Counted from the stretch's first letter, positions 33,159 to 41,930 are shown. The stretch: 64,000 bases of DNA from Armatimonadota bacterium (GCA_030649165.1 JAUSGG010000227.1:1-64000); one strand, 5' to 3'. Made by a program: numbers and translations. The notes: generated by a model not told the origin, from the letters alone.

Positions 33159-33482
33159 TCACACTTTGGGCTTTCGGTAATGCCTGCCGATCTTACCTGC
33201 GGTCTGCTTGGTGGCGCAGTAGAATTGTTCTCGGCTAAGCCCAGACTGGCCGACCATAGACTTAATCAGATCGTCGTCAAACTGGACATAATGCGTGTCT
33301 ACGGTTACATCCCTCCATCTACCCCGGATCACCGCTGAGTAAGTGGTATGGCTTCCGGCTGTCTTGCCGCGGTCAAATCCCCATGCGCGTAGAATTCGGA
33401 TAACCTGGCCAGGCGTTAGAGGGGGCCATTTCTTGGGCAGAGGTTGTCTCCTTACAACGCAAAGCCGAGACGCCGAGTGCAA
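33159..33482 (-). CDS. hicA: HicA-like toxin
   Basis: Pattern of HicA/YcfA: PPLTPGQVIRILRAWGFDRG, KTAGSHTTY with the GSH histidine, then VTVDTHYVQFDDDLIKSMVG and SGLSREQFY. Up to 107 residues from the ATG at 33482, which lies inside the hicB end. An AAGGAGA followed by the CTG at 33440 (giving LPKKWPPLTP, the usual HicA start) suggests translation may really begin there. Unlike the other two hicA genes in the window, its frame is intact. It follows hicB in the reverse of the canonical order. Confidence 0.75.
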   Translation of the reverse strand: MHSASRLCVVRRQPLPKKWPPLTPGQVIRILRAWGFDRGKTAGSHTTYSAVIRGRWRDVTVDTHYVQFDDDLIKSMVGQSGLSREQFYCATKQTAGKIGRHYRKPKV

Positions 33483-33817
33483 GGCGGCATTTTGCGCTTA
33501 GGAGGATTGAGGAGGCGCGTAACGGATGATTTCAATCTGAGCCAGTGGTATTCGGTTTTCACGCTTAACGGAGCCGGGCGATGGCGAAAGCCTTCAATGC
33601 CCTCTCGCGCAAGTACCGTGTTCAGATAGCTGCGGGATGCGTCTCGAAGACGATTCATGGCTACTTCTACAGTCTCGCCTTCGGCAGCCAAATTCAGGTC
33701 GATGCAACACGCGAAATAGTGGTCTGCATGTCGGCGCACAAATGAACGCACGGTCAACGTCCGGTTAAACGGACCTTCAACTTCGGGCGTAGATACCTTA
33801 CGCTGAGGGCGTGGCAT
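33452..33817 (-). CDS. hicB: HicB-like antitoxin
   Basis: A 121-residue protein with a HicB-type core: LTVRSFVRRHADHYFACCID, then LNLAAEGETVEVAMNRLRDA, corresponding to the partial RNase-H-like domain (Y.A.C.ELN...G.T..EA...L). The C-terminal half (EYHWLRLKSSVTRLLN) is short and basic; no classical helix-turn-helix. ATG 33817 follows AAGGAG. It precedes the hicA-like gene, overlapping it. Confidence 0.7.
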   Translation of the reverse strand: MPRPQRKVSTPEVEGPFNRTLTVRSFVRRHADHYFACCIDLNLAAEGETVEVAMNRLRDASRSYLNTVLAREGIEGFRHRPAPLSVKTEYHWLRLKSSVTRLLNPPKRKMPPCTRRLGFAL

Positions 33818-33913
33818 ATCTCATGTCTCCTTCGCAGTCCGAACTCAACCCCATTAAATCATTACCCCTCGGTGCGGGCTTTCAAAAGCCTCTATTCTAC
33901 CTAGATGTTCAAT

Positions 33914-33948
33914 ATAATAGGCATGTTCACGGGCCACATGTCTATTAT
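33914..33948. promoter_or_regulatory. Inverted repeat upstream of hicBA
   Basis: ATAATAGGCATG and CATGTCTATTAT with an eleven-base centre form a near-perfect palindrome about 100 bases before hicB. On the minus strand TATTAT may serve as a -10 box. Candidate autorepression operator. Confidence 0.5.
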
Positions 33949-34077
33949 GCCATCTAATAACCGAGGTCTTTAGGGGCGAGCAATTGCAGTCTACAGTAGC
34001 CAAGAAGCGGCTGTCAAGCACGGGAGCACAAAATCAGGTAATTTGTGCGAGTTTCGGGGATTTGAAATCCCAATCAA

Positions 34078-34335
34078 TCACCTTGCCGAGTCTTTCAGAT
34101 TCTCATTAAGCCCGATCGCAAATCCCGCCGCAAGCAGCCCGTTCAGGACGAGCAGCCCTATCTCCGCCGGCGAGCGGGCGCCGGTGGCCAGGCCGGCGCT
34201 CGGGGTTATCAGCTCGGCTATAAGAAGAGCGGTGAGGTGGTTCGCCTTGCCCTCGATCTCGAATACGGCCCTAAGCGGCGCCACGATGTAACGCGTGGCC
34301 GCTCCGGCCCCGGCCAGCGTCAACAGCCCTTCCAA
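34078..34335 (-). CDS. Small phage-type membrane protein (holin-like)
   Basis: Eighty-five residues with two hydrophobic stretches (LLTLAGAGAATRYIVAPL and PAEIGLLVLNGLLAAGFAIG). It is the last gene of the minus-strand phage block and lies after two other small proteins. Holins have this size and layout, but no lysin is adjacent, so the assignment is positional. Confidence 0.45.
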   Translation of the reverse strand: MEGLLTLAGAGAATRYIVAPLRAVFEIEGKANHLTALLIAELITPSAGLATGARSPAEIGLLVLNGLLAAGFAIGLNENLKDSAR

Positions 34336-34352
34336 GATGAAAACCCGTCCAC

Positions 34353-34550
34353 CTATAACTCCTCCACGTACTTGACCATAGCCAGCAACTCGCGCCGGAC
34401 TCCCTCGATATCCATCCGGTCCAGCATGCCCAGCAGGAGATGCAGCTTCTGAAGCGCCTTCTCCTTAGCGCGCTTGCCCAGCGTCTTGCGCAGCGCGTCG
34501 AGGGCGACCTTCCGCCCGTCGTCTTTCCACCATTTGCTCAACCAGCTCAT
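34353..34550 (-). CDS. Small phage-region protein
   Basis: Sixty-five residues: MSWLSKWWKDDGRKVALDAL, then RKTLGKRAKEKALQKLHLLL. Helical, basic, without membrane segments. Start at ATG 34550 because an AGGTAG site precedes it; the frame is open further. It lies between two small phage proteins. No family assigned. Confidence 0.5.
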   Translation of the reverse strand: MSWLSKWWKDDGRKVALDALRKTLGKRAKEKALQKLHLLLGMLDRMDIEGVRRELLAMVKYVEEL

Positions 34551-34554
34551 CTGT

Positions 34555-34797
34555 CTACCTCCCGAATATGTGTCCGATAAACGCTCCGACGATGGCGACG
34601 GCAAACACCCCCGCGGTCCACTGCAAGCCCCGCAGGCCGCGCTCCATCGCCACCATCCGTTCCGTGTGCTCGACGATCTTCTCAGGGACCAGGCCGCGTA
34701 TGGCCTTCAGCTCCGAGAGGACCGTCTCCAGCTTGTTCTCAATGACCGCCAGGCGAGGCAGCACGTCCGCCTCCCGCGCGGTCTCAGTCCGTCTCAT
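34555..34797 (-). CDS. Phage XhlA/holin-associated-like protein
   Basis: Eighty residues: an N-terminal coiled coil (DVLPRLAVIENKLETVLSEL, ERMVAMERGLRGL) and one C-terminal membrane helix (WTAGVFAVAIVGAFIGHIFG). This is the layout of haemolysin XhlA-type phage proteins and of DUF-type lysis accessory proteins. It follows the head-completion genes, as lysis genes might. Confidence 0.55.
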   Translation of the reverse strand: MRRTETAREADVLPRLAVIENKLETVLSELKAIRGLVPEKIVEHTERMVAMERGLRGLQWTAGVFAVAIVGAFIGHIFGR

Positions 34798-34818
34798 GGT
34801 CTACCTCCTCCACTCGCT

Positions 34819-35124
34819 TCATCCCAGTATCGCGATCTTGGCGACAGTCGTGTTGGCTATCCGCTGCGCCGACGTCTTCAGCACCGTGTAAGTCCGCCCG
34901 TCTCGCGCTATCGTATTGCCTACCGAAATCGCGGCGTCCGCGGTAGTTACGAGAAAAAGCCCCGGACGAGTCAGCATGGCTACCTCGGTGTCATCGAGGT
35001 AGATGTGCATGCGCCCGGTGTCGAGTTGCTGGAAAAAACCCTTGAGAGCCGTCGTGCCGTTCAGAAGGTAATCCTCGCCAAAGGCCGCCAGCTTTTCGTC
35101 CATCCGTTTTTTGAACAACGTCAT
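34819..35124 (-). CDS. Phage head-tail joining-like protein
   Basis: A 101-residue protein (MTLFKKRMDEKLAAFGEDYL, DDTEVAMLTRPGLFLVTTAD, RDGRTYTVLKTSAQRI). The pattern of a small beta barrel with an N-terminal helix resembles head-completion proteins such as lambda gpFII and ATP-binding-like neck proteins. Directly upstream is the adaptor-like gene at 35135. Assigned mostly from order and size. Confidence 0.5.
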   Translation of the reverse strand: MTLFKKRMDEKLAAFGEDYLLNGTTALKGFFQQLDTGRMHIYLDDTEVAMLTRPGLFLVTTADAAISVGNTIARDGRTYTVLKTSAQRIANTTVAKIAILG

Positions 35125-35134
35125 GCCGCCCTCC

Positions 35135-35563
35135 TCACCATATCGGCTCGCCCGAAAGCTCCCTTTCGGAATCGAGAGTCGTGCTTGTCACCTCAACGTC
35201 CGCCGAGGCAGCCCGCGCCTTCAAGTACGGAGCAAGCCGGTCCGTTCCCTGTTGCAGCAGCGCCGCTCCCCGCTCTTTGCGGTCACCGAGCGTCATCCCG
35301 GCTATCGTGAATTCCTCCGACGCGCCGACCTCCCGGAGTACCTGCTCCAGAAACTCGCCGCAGACGATTTCCAGAAGACCCAGCTTCAACGTCGCTTGCA
35401 GCCCTGAGTTGCCCGTGTCGGCCAGATACGAAGGCTCGACGCTGTACTCTACGGCCGGCTGCATTTCGGCGATCAGGCTGTCTATCGCGGAGTCGTAGGA
35501 GGTGTCTCCCGTCGCTATCATCAGCTTTCGCTTCACATCTGTCTTTGTAATCGATATCGCCAT
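35135..35563 (-). CDS. Phage head-tail adaptor-like protein
   Basis: A 142-residue, mainly helical protein: ITKTDVKRKLMIATGDTSYD, then SLIAEMQPAVEYSVEPSYLA. Length, helical content and the position next to a joining-protein-like gene match gp6/Gp15-type connectors. Shine-Dalgarno AGGAGGGG precedes the ATG on the minus strand. Confidence 0.5.
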   Translation of the reverse strand: MAISITKTDVKRKLMIATGDTSYDSAIDSLIAEMQPAVEYSVEPSYLADTGNSGLQATLKLGLLEIVCGEFLEQVLREVGASEEFTIAGMTLGDRKERGAALLQQGTDRLAPYLKARAASADVEVTSTTLDSERELSGEPIW

Positions 35564-35913
35564 AGCCCCTCCTTCTAACCTCTAACAAAATCGGGCGCGA
35601 ACCTCACCGCGCCCGAAATCCGATCGTCCGGGATCCCGCAAACCTCACAAACCTCGCCCCGCCAATCCCCTCCCCGCATCGGGGAGGGTTAGGGAGGGGT
35701 TCCCCGTTCACCGCTCACCGCTCGCTGCTCACTCCCAGCGCCTGTCATTCCGAGGAACGAGGAATCTGCTTTTTCCCGTTCACCGTTCCCCGCTCACCGC
35801 TCACTCCCAGCGCCTGTCATTCCCAGGAACGACGAATCTGCTTTTTCCCGTCCGGTATTCTAACTCCTAACTCCTAACTCCTAACTCCTAACTCCTAACT
35901 CCTAACTCCCCCC
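35564..35913. other. Repeat-filled gap in the phage block
   Basis: No gene. It contains one CCCCTCCCCGCATCGGGGAG palindrome (35668-35702), two TGTCATTCC.AGGAACGA.GA segments (35746-35780, 35816-35849) that equal the interior of the MITE at 52859, and at 35862-35910 six to seven tandem TAACTCC units. Confidence 0.65.
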
Positions 35914-38871
35914 TCAAAACTTCCCTACCATCCCCTTCAAATCCACCACGAACGTGCTGCACCGCTTTCCGGGGACAAGATCGATGCTGTTGGACGCCGC
36001 CACGCGCTCAGCTATCCGGTAGAACACCATGTCGTAGATCGCGTTCCCGTAAAGCACGCCGTCCACTTCCTTCCTGGAGATGATGAAAACCCAGTCGTCT
36101 ACCGCCGGCGTGAAATCCCAACCGGCCACGTCGCTCGCCCTAAGCGTCAAGCTCTTGCCCAAACCCGCCTCGCTTGAAGCGGAGTTCGTCTCGCTCTCGA
36201 TAAGCGCAAGCTGACCCTGGCCGTTCCCGGAACCGACCCACACGACCTTCCCCTCGAACCTGGTCTCGCCCCATCCCCCGGAATAAGCCGTCGCCGTCTT
36301 GATCACAAGCGTCTCGCCGGCAATAGAGTCCACCTGCGCCTTCGCCAGAACCCCGGCGCCAAGCGTCCCCATATCGATCTTGTCGATGTGAGCGCCGTCC
36401 GAGGCGTCGTTCAGAATCTCAACGTCGAAATAAGCCCCCTTGCCGCGCCCCTCCGTCGTGTTCGCGAACCGCCAGGCCCCCACGCAGCTTGTCCGCCCCT
36501 GGGAGTCCGCCCCGTCCTGGCCGAAGTTACGGACCACCGCCACGTCGGCGATGCTCGGAGTCGCATAGTTCCAGTCATACTCCGTGTTACCGGCCCCAAG
36601 CGGGCCAACACTCCCGTCCGGCAGCGCCGAACCGTAGCCGATCTCCATCTCTGTCGCCGGCGCGGCCCCCTGCGCCGGCAGAGTAACCCGGTCGGGCATC
36701 GCGTGCTCTATCGAGGAATCGCGCATCATTATCTTGCGAACGTCCCAATAGTCCGCCTTCGTCCAGGCGTTGATCCCCTTCATCATCATCAGGTTCCTGG
36801 CCGGAGCTATCGGACCCCCGTACTGCCCAAACGGGTTCCACGTCCCGTCAGGCATCAGCGGGTTCTTCACCTCCCAGCGGACCTTGTCGGTGTCACGGTA
36901 GATCGTCACGAGCTGCTCGACGCACCGCTGGTAGTTCGAGCCGCCGAAGTCCAGAAGCTTTGCCGTCCACGCCAGGAACTTGTGATTGCTATCCGTCGTC
37001 CTGATCCCCCGGTCATACACGCCCAGGCTGACCTGAGAGCTTACGGACCCGGCCCCCTTCAGGACCAGCATGTTCGTTCCGGGGTTGAACCGCGACGCGG
37101 ACATCTTGAAATACGTCCACTGATGGTTCACGTCCGCGAAGCTCACCCCGCCCTGCGGAGAAAGCGGGAAAGACGCGCTCGGCCTGGTGTCGAATCCCCC
37201 CCTGGTAGCCACCGTGTGGCCGACGCCGCCGAATGAATATGTCCCGCCCATCGCAAAGCGCGGCAATACGTAAGCGTTAAGCGTCGGAGACCCCTTCGCC
37301 GCCGCCACGTACACCCATATCCGGACCTCGTCAACGTCCGGGTCCACGCTCACATCGTTGAACTCGAGCTCGCAGCCGACCATCGAGTCCGTTCCCGTAT
37401 GCAAAGACCGGCAGCTTGTCACAAGATAGGCCCGCTCCGGCGCGCCCCAGTCCGCGTCGGTGATGCCGGAGGCCAGCCGGACGCTGTAGGTTCCGCCGCT
37501 TGACGCCGCAACCTGCGCGATCTGGCTTATCTGATCTACCGTCGTCGTCGCCGGGTTCGTCGCTCCGATCTCAAGAGTGCAGCCCACCATATCGTTCGCG
37601 AAGGCCGTCCCCGTCCCGATCACCTTGTCGTCGTTCGCGCCCTTGCGGATAGTCCCCGCGTTCCAATGGCTCATGCCGACCGGCGTGGTCTCGTTTCCGG
37701 CGTCGCCGTCGTGAGAACGCCAGATAATCGCGTCCTCCGGCCATATCTGCCAGGCGTCGCTCGTCAATGGAGTAACCGAAAACGGCTCATCCATCGTCAA
37801 AACCAGGTCAGCGCCGCTAATAGCAACCTGAGCGATCTTGCGGAGCTGCCCCCGCCCGTCGCCGGCGTAGAACCACAGCCACTTGCCCTTGAAGTAGAAA
37901 AAGTCCGTGCTTCCCAATGAATCAAGTGTGATCGTCGTCGCGCTCGTGGCGAGGGTCGGGTTGCCGTCCCTTACGGTGTCGTAGATGTCGACGTCCCTGG
38001 TCACCATCAGCCCAAGGACCTTGTCCGTCTCCACCATGAACTGAGGCAGAAGCCAGCCCCCTATCCGAAACCGCCTGGTCGTGGTCACCGGAAGCGCGCC
38101 GTCCAGCCACATCGTCGCCTTGTCTTCCACCCTGTCGATGATCGCGCCCCCGCTCCAGTGGGCCGGGTTCTCGGTGTCGGGAGCGTCGTTCAAGGCCACC
38201 TGCATCTGAGCGCCCTCGAAGTCTTTTGAGAAAAACGCCGTCCCCGCCGTCACCTTATGGCCGCTTGCGTCCACGCTCACTGTCCCCGTCGGCCAGTTCG
38301 TCAGGCTCGCCCCCGTGTAATGCGTCCCGCGCCCAAGCCATCTGATGAACCGGATAGTAAGCTGCTCCAGGTCCTCGTTCGTCTCAGCCGGGTCGATCGG
38401 GTTGCCGCCCGCGTCCAAAAAGTCCATATACACAATCGGAGCCCAGCCGTGCTCGCCTATCCAGCCGGGATACTGCGTGTCGAAGGCGACAGTCGCCTTC
38501 CTTGAGGCCGAACGCACGTAAGCGAACGGACCCATCATCTGAGAGATCGGGACCGTCTTGGACGAAGCGCTGTAGAAGCTCTTATGCAGAGGCAGATAGT
38601 CCTCTATCCCCATCGCCATCAGATGGCTGCCGTTGACGGTCAACCCCTGATTGTGAGGGACCCAGCTTGAGTTATAACCCACGTCCGGGTGAAAGCCGAT
38701 GACCCCGTTCGTAATGTGAAGCACTTCCCTGCGCACCCCCCACGAATCGAACGCCTCCCGCTTCTCCACCCGTATCCGCCGAACTCCGTCAGCCACAAGC
38801 AGGCTGCCGGCTGCGTCCATCTGGACCTCGCCGAACGTTCCGTCCGGCTTCTGTGCTCTCAATACGCTCAT
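35914..38871 (-). CDS. Large phage structural protein (unassigned)
   Basis: A 985-residue beta-rich protein starting MSVLRAQKPDGTFGEVQMDA; the chosen start (38871) has GAGGAG upstream. Segments such as TKATMWLDGALPVTTTRRFR-like and GTGTAFANDMVGCTLEIGAT repeat a 'value after crossing' style typical of long phage fibre or particle proteins. No collagen, peptidase or lysozyme motif is seen. Its N-terminus resembles that of the small protein encoded just upstream (RRPDGTFGEIHIDERG). In this position, after the capsid protein, it could be a head fibre or spike. Confidence 0.6.
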   Translation of the reverse strand: MSVLRAQKPDGTFGEVQMDAAGSLLVADGVRRIRVEKREAFDSWGVRREVLHITNGVIGFHPDVGYNSSWVPHNQGLTVNGSHLMAMGIEDYLPLHKSFYSASSKTVPISQMMGPFAYVRSASRKATVAFDTQYPGWIGEHGWAPIVYMDFLDAGGNPIDPAETNEDLEQLTIRFIRWLGRGTHYTGASLTNWPTGTVSVDASGHKVTAGTAFFSKDFEGAQMQVALNDAPDTENPAHWSGGAIIDRVEDKATMWLDGALPVTTTRRFRIGGWLLPQFMVETDKVLGLMVTRDVDIYDTVRDGNPTLATSATTITLDSLGSTDFFYFKGKWLWFYAGDGRGQLRKIAQVAISGADLVLTMDEPFSVTPLTSDAWQIWPEDAIIWRSHDGDAGNETTPVGMSHWNAGTIRKGANDDKVIGTGTAFANDMVGCTLEIGATNPATTTVDQISQIAQVAASSGGTYSVRLASGITDADWGAPERAYLVTSCRSLHTGTDSMVGCELEFNDVSVDPDVDEVRIWVYVAAAKGSPTLNAYVLPRFAMGGTYSFGGVGHTVATRGGFDTRPSASFPLSPQGGVSFADVNHQWTYFKMSASRFNPGTNMLVLKGAGSVSSQVSLGVYDRGIRTTDSNHKFLAWTAKLLDFGGSNYQRCVEQLVTIYRDTDKVRWEVKNPLMPDGTWNPFGQYGGPIAPARNLMMMKGINAWTKADYWDVRKIMMRDSSIEHAMPDRVTLPAQGAAPATEMEIGYGSALPDGSVGPLGAGNTEYDWNYATPSIADVAVVRNFGQDGADSQGRTSCVGAWRFANTTEGRGKGAYFDVEILNDASDGAHIDKIDMGTLGAGVLAKAQVDSIAGETLVIKTATAYSGGWGETRFEGKVVWVGSGNGQGQLALIESETNSASSEAGLGKSLTLRASDVAGWDFTPAVDDWVFIISRKEVDGVLYGNAIYDMVFYRIAERVAASNSIDLVPGKRCSTFVVDLKGMVGKF

Positions 38872-39044
38872 GATCTGCTCCTCTGAACCGTCAAAAGCTC
38901 TCCCGATTCCGTCTGTCGCAGTTCCGTGCACGGGAGGTTGGATTGGCCGTTCGAACCGGCCCTCCTCACTTTAAGCCGGCCGCGTTCGTCAATATGAATT
39001 TCGCCGAACGTCCCGTCGGGCCGGCGCGCGCGCCGCAATCGCAT
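38868..39044 (-). CDS. Small phage-region protein sharing a PDGTFGE motif
   Basis: Fifty-eight residues: MRLRRARRPDGTFGEIHIDE, RGRLKVRRAG. Start at 39044 with GGAGG seven bases upstream. Stop overlaps the start of the 985-residue gene by four bases. The motif RPDGTFGEI.ID..G.L.V is repeated at the start of that large protein (KPDGTFGEVQMDAAGSLLV), so the two may share an origin or binding partner. Confidence 0.55.
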   Translation of the reverse strand: MRLRRARRPDGTFGEIHIDERGRLKVRRAGSNGQSNLPCTELRQTESGELLTVQRSRS

Positions 39045-39111
39045 CTTCAGTCCTCCATTCATCACAAAACGGCCGGGCGCCCCGATGATCTCGGAACGCC
39101 CGGCAATGATA

Positions 39112-39148
39112 GTTCCCCCTCCTCTTAGGAGGGGGCCAGGGGGAGGTT
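39112..39148. repeat. Palindromic CCCCCTCC/GGAGGGGG repeat
   Basis: TTCCCCCTCCTCTTAGGAGG followed by GGGCCAGGGGGAGGTT. Same family as 22800-22852; it lies between two phage genes. Confidence 0.65.
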
Positions 39149-39188
39149 CCCAACTGTTCACTGCTCACTGTTCACCGTTCACTCCGGG

Positions 39189-40112
39189 TTAGCTCCCCTG
39201 ACTCCCGTACGCCATCTGCCACAGACCGTAGCCGACGTTGTAGCGCGCGCGGACGCCGTAGAGGTATTCGTCCCGCATAAACCCGGTCTCGCTGTTGCCT
39301 TCGAGCGCGCTGAACTCCACCGGCACCCGCGACTGGAAGACAACCGGCTTGACCGGTCCCGTGGTACAGAGCAGGAACCAGTCGTTGCCGTCCGTCAGAT
39401 ACGGCGATACGACCAGGTCCAGCCTCCCCTTCAGCACGTTCGTCGCCAGCTTCTGCGTTCCGCCGGTCCCGCCGGTCTGGCTGACCAGGTCCGGATAGTA
39501 GGCGGAGTTCAGCAGTTCCATCGCCGTCCACTGGAGGTCCGGAGGAACCACCAGCACGTCAGGGATAACCCCGAGCGGTTTTCCCCGGTCGTCCTTGAAC
39601 TTCACCATCGCGGAGATCGCCGACTGCAGCGATGTGGCGGACAACGCCGACGTGCCCTTGTTGGACTGAGTTCCGCTCTCCCCTTCCGAATGGTCGGTGT
39701 CGAAGAAGTACTGGCCGTCGTAGCAGGCGGAGCCGAAACCGTTCTTCAGCAGCGAGAATACCAGCTCGTCCTGGTGGCGCCTCGCCTCACGGCCAAGTCC
39801 CTGGATTCGGACCTTTATCTGTCCGTAACGCTCGTCCTCCAGGGCGGCGCGCTCGACAGCGATCGACGCTTCCCACGTCCTGTTCTTGATCGAATAGCTT
39901 TGTTCCAGCAGGCCGGCGGGTACCCGCTCGTCCTTGAACTCTCTCATGGCGGGCGCGCTGCCGAGCCAGGCGTAGTCCTCCGTGTCCGCGGTGGACGGGA
40001 CTACCGTGGCGATTCGGCCCCAATCGGACGGGGCTCTGTCGTATTCCTCGAAGAAAACTGCCTTCAATCCTGCCTCAAGCAGGTTCGGGATGTCTGTTTT
40101 TACAAGCGGCAC
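39189..40112 (-). CDS. Mu-like major capsid protein (gpT type)
   Basis: A 307-residue protein. The opening (TDIPNLLEAGLKAVFFEEYD), the middle (ALEDERYGQIKVRIQGLGRE, ARRHQDELVFSLLKNGFGS) and PDVLVVPPDLQWTAMELL are characteristic of Mu gpT-type major head subunits of HK97 fold. It follows the DUF2190 gene and the protease/scaffold gene in the typical Mu-like order. Forms the procapsid shell. Confidence 0.85.
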   Translation of the reverse strand: MPLVKTDIPNLLEAGLKAVFFEEYDRAPSDWGRIATVVPSTADTEDYAWLGSAPAMREFKDERVPAGLLEQSYSIKNRTWEASIAVERAALEDERYGQIKVRIQGLGREARRHQDELVFSLLKNGFGSACYDGQYFFDTDHSEGESGTQSNKGTSALSATSLQSAISAMVKFKDDRGKPLGVIPDVLVVPPDLQWTAMELLNSAYYPDLVSQTGGTGGTQKLATNVLKGRLDLVVSPYLTDGNDWFLLCTTGPVKPVVFQSRVPVEFSALEGNSETGFMRDEYLYGVRARYNVGYGLWQMAYGSQGS

Positions 40113-40184
40113 TTTCGTATGCTCCTTTCAAGTCGGTTCATGGTTCATGGTTCATGGTTGACGGTTTACCGCTCACCTGCCCCC

Positions 40185-40217
40185 TCCCCGCTTCGGGGAG
40201 GGCTGGGGAGGGGTTCC
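40185..40217. repeat. Palindromic CCCCTCCCC/GGGGAGGG repeat
   Basis: CCCCCTCCCCGCTTCGGGGA, then GGGCTGGGGAGGGGTT. Element between the capsid and DUF2190 genes, flanked by GGTTCATGGTTCATGGTTGA-type tandem heptamers. Confidence 0.65.
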
Positions 40218-40237
40218 GTTCACCACTCACTGCTCAC

Positions 40238-40654
40238 TCAGCTTGCAAATCGGTCGATGCGAATCCGCGTCGTGTTCGCGTCTATCGACTCAACGCAGAC
40301 GCCCGCCTTCAGATTGTTGGTGGTCGCGGCGTCGGTCACGGTCTGGTTGTCCACGATGTTGAACTGCGCGCCCACGTCGGTGATCGCCCCGTTGCCGCCG
40401 CCGTCGACGAATACGAACGATCCGGTCGTCAGAATCCGAATCTCCGTGTCGCCCGCCAATCCGCCGCTATTATCCACGGTCTCGTACGCGACCCCGGCGA
40501 AGGTCTCGCCGGAGGCGTCGGACGCATTCGTGGCGTACCCGGCGGCGTTGATGTTGACCAGCGCGCCCTTCGGTATGAGCACGTTGTTCATCTTGCAGGA
40601 GATCAGCTCTCCATCTTTCCGTTTGGCCTCTCTGGCCGTTGTAGTTGCCGTCAT
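40238..40654 (-). CDS. DUF2190-like capsid cement protein
   Basis: A 138-residue protein: KMNNVLIPKGALVNINAAGY, VAYETVDNSGGLAGDTEIRI, TTGSFVFVDGGG. The beta-barrel pattern V...A.G..V.I...G.... matches the DUF2190/gpD-like decoration proteins that sit next to major capsid genes. Stabilises the expanded head. Confidence 0.78.
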   Translation of the reverse strand: MTATTTAREAKRKDGELISCKMNNVLIPKGALVNINAAGYATNASDASGETFAGVAYETVDNSGGLAGDTEIRILTTGSFVFVDGGGNGAITDVGAQFNIVDNQTVTDAATTNNLKAGVCVESIDANTTRIRIDRFAS

Positions 40655-40885
40655 TTTTGCTCCTTGGTTGTTGGTTGTTGGTTGGCGGTTGACGGTTCAC
40701 TGTTCACTTTTCAGGTCCGACACTAATCACGAACCACGAACCACGAACCACTCCGCCCACTGTTCACTGTTCACCGTTCACGGTTGTCAGTTGACGGTTG
40801 CGGACCACACCCCACCAAATCCCCCCTCCTCTTAGGAGGGGGTTAGGGGGAGGTTTCTCAGCACTCGTCACTCATCACTCATCAC
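40655..40885. other. Repeat-filled gap in the phage block
   Basis: Tandem GGTTGTTGGTTGTTGGTTGG and GTTCACTGTTCACCGTTCAC units surround a palindromic CCCCCCTCCTCTTAGGAGGG element (40820-40858). No gene seen. Confidence 0.6.
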
Positions 40886-41806
40886 TCAGCACTGATACCT
40901 CGCCACCGTCTCCCCCGTCACGCCCAGCTTCTCGAACAGCTTCTCGTCTTCGGCGGAAAAGCCGGGCTTCTCCTCCCGCAACCCCGGCGTCAGCTCCGCG
41001 AATTCGATCACCTTCGGCTGCGCGCCCAGAAAAGCCTCGAACGTCTTTGCCACGCTCTCTTTCGATTCCGCGCCCGTCGCGGGGTCGGCGAACGTGACCA
41101 CCTGGTCGTCAGCCGCCATCAGCAGCGACCGCGCAAATGCCTCGGCCGCCGGGGCCAGCTTGCCCTGACGCTTGAGGTCCTCGACCCTGGCGTCCACGTC
41201 TTTCGCCCTCAACTCGCGCTCCAGCGCCGCCACTCGCCCGGCGAAATCAACCGATTCGTCGGTTTCCGGCAGCGTCTCCTGCCTTGTCTGCATGTGCTCA
41301 CCTCCTTCCGATATTGTCTCCCCGGGGGCGGATGCGGCGGCCGCCAGGTCCTCGCCGGCGAAATACTCCGCCTCCCGGCTGAACACCGCCGCGTCCGCTA
41401 TCCTCGGGGACCGGACCAGGCTAACCTCCCGCAGGCCGGTCTTGTCCCTACGGACCGCCACCGAGAGCTTCGTGGCGCCGCACTCGCGCGCCAGAGCCCA
41501 TGCCAGTGGGTTGAATGCCAGCCTGCCGAACAGCTCGCGCCCTGTCCTCCAAATCCTGACCAGCGCCCCGAAACGCAAAGGCGTGTCCGTGTGCTCCACC
41601 TTTATAGGCGCGGGCGCGAAGTTCTCCACAATCCGGTCCAGGTCTTCCTCAGTCACCTCGATGTCCTTGTCGGGATAGTATCCCGCCCGAAACAGCAGAG
41701 CGTCCCGCTCCACCACGCCCTCTATCCCTCCAGGTACCCCTTCTATCCCTCCAGGTACCCCTGCCTGGAGGTCCTCCGCGTTCTCAAGAATGTCGGTATC
41801 GCTCAT
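40886..41806 (-). CDS. Mu-like head maturation protease/scaffold
   Basis: A 306-residue protein. The N-terminal half (YYPDKDIEVTEEDLDRIVEN, APIKVEHTDTPLRFG, then RELFGRLAFNPLAWALA) resembles phage prohead-protease domains; the C-terminal half is an acidic coiled-coil scaffold (VAALERELRAKDVDARVEDL). In Mu-like phages protease and scaffold are encoded by nested genes. An internal ATG (near 41293, MQTRQETLPE with GGAGGTGA upstream) could start the scaffold alone. A 21-base tandem duplication gives GVPGGIEGVPGGIEG near the N-terminus. Confidence 0.7.
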   Translation of the reverse strand: MSDTDILENAEDLQAGVPGGIEGVPGGIEGVVERDALLFRAGYYPDKDIEVTEEDLDRIVENFAPAPIKVEHTDTPLRFGALVRIWRTGRELFGRLAFNPLAWALARECGATKLSVAVRRDKTGLREVSLVRSPRIADAAVFSREAEYFAGEDLAAAASAPGETISEGGEHMQTRQETLPETDESVDFAGRVAALERELRAKDVDARVEDLKRQGKLAPAAEAFARSLLMAADDQVVTFADPATGAESKESVAKTFEAFLGAQPKVIEFAELTPGLREEKPGFSAEDEKLFEKLGVTGETVARYQC

Positions 41807-41892
41807 GGTTGCCTCCTTTGTTTGGTTGACGGTTGACAGTTGACTGTTATGAACCTCACCCCAGCCCTCTCGTAAAAGGAGAAGGAGTGCAA

Positions 41893-41930
41893 ATCCCCCC
41901 TCCTCTCAGGAGGGGGTTAAGGGGGAGGTC
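41893..41930. repeat. Palindromic CCCCCTCC/GGAGGGGG repeat
   Basis: AATCCCCCCTCCTCTCAGGA, then GGGGGTTAAGGGGGAGGTC. Lies between the protease and portal genes. Confidence 0.65.

Noticed and set aside
40154-40726. Plus-strand ORFs across the phage genes
   Set aside because: They read through intergenic repeats and the antisense of well-supported phage genes, with no ribosome sites or family features.
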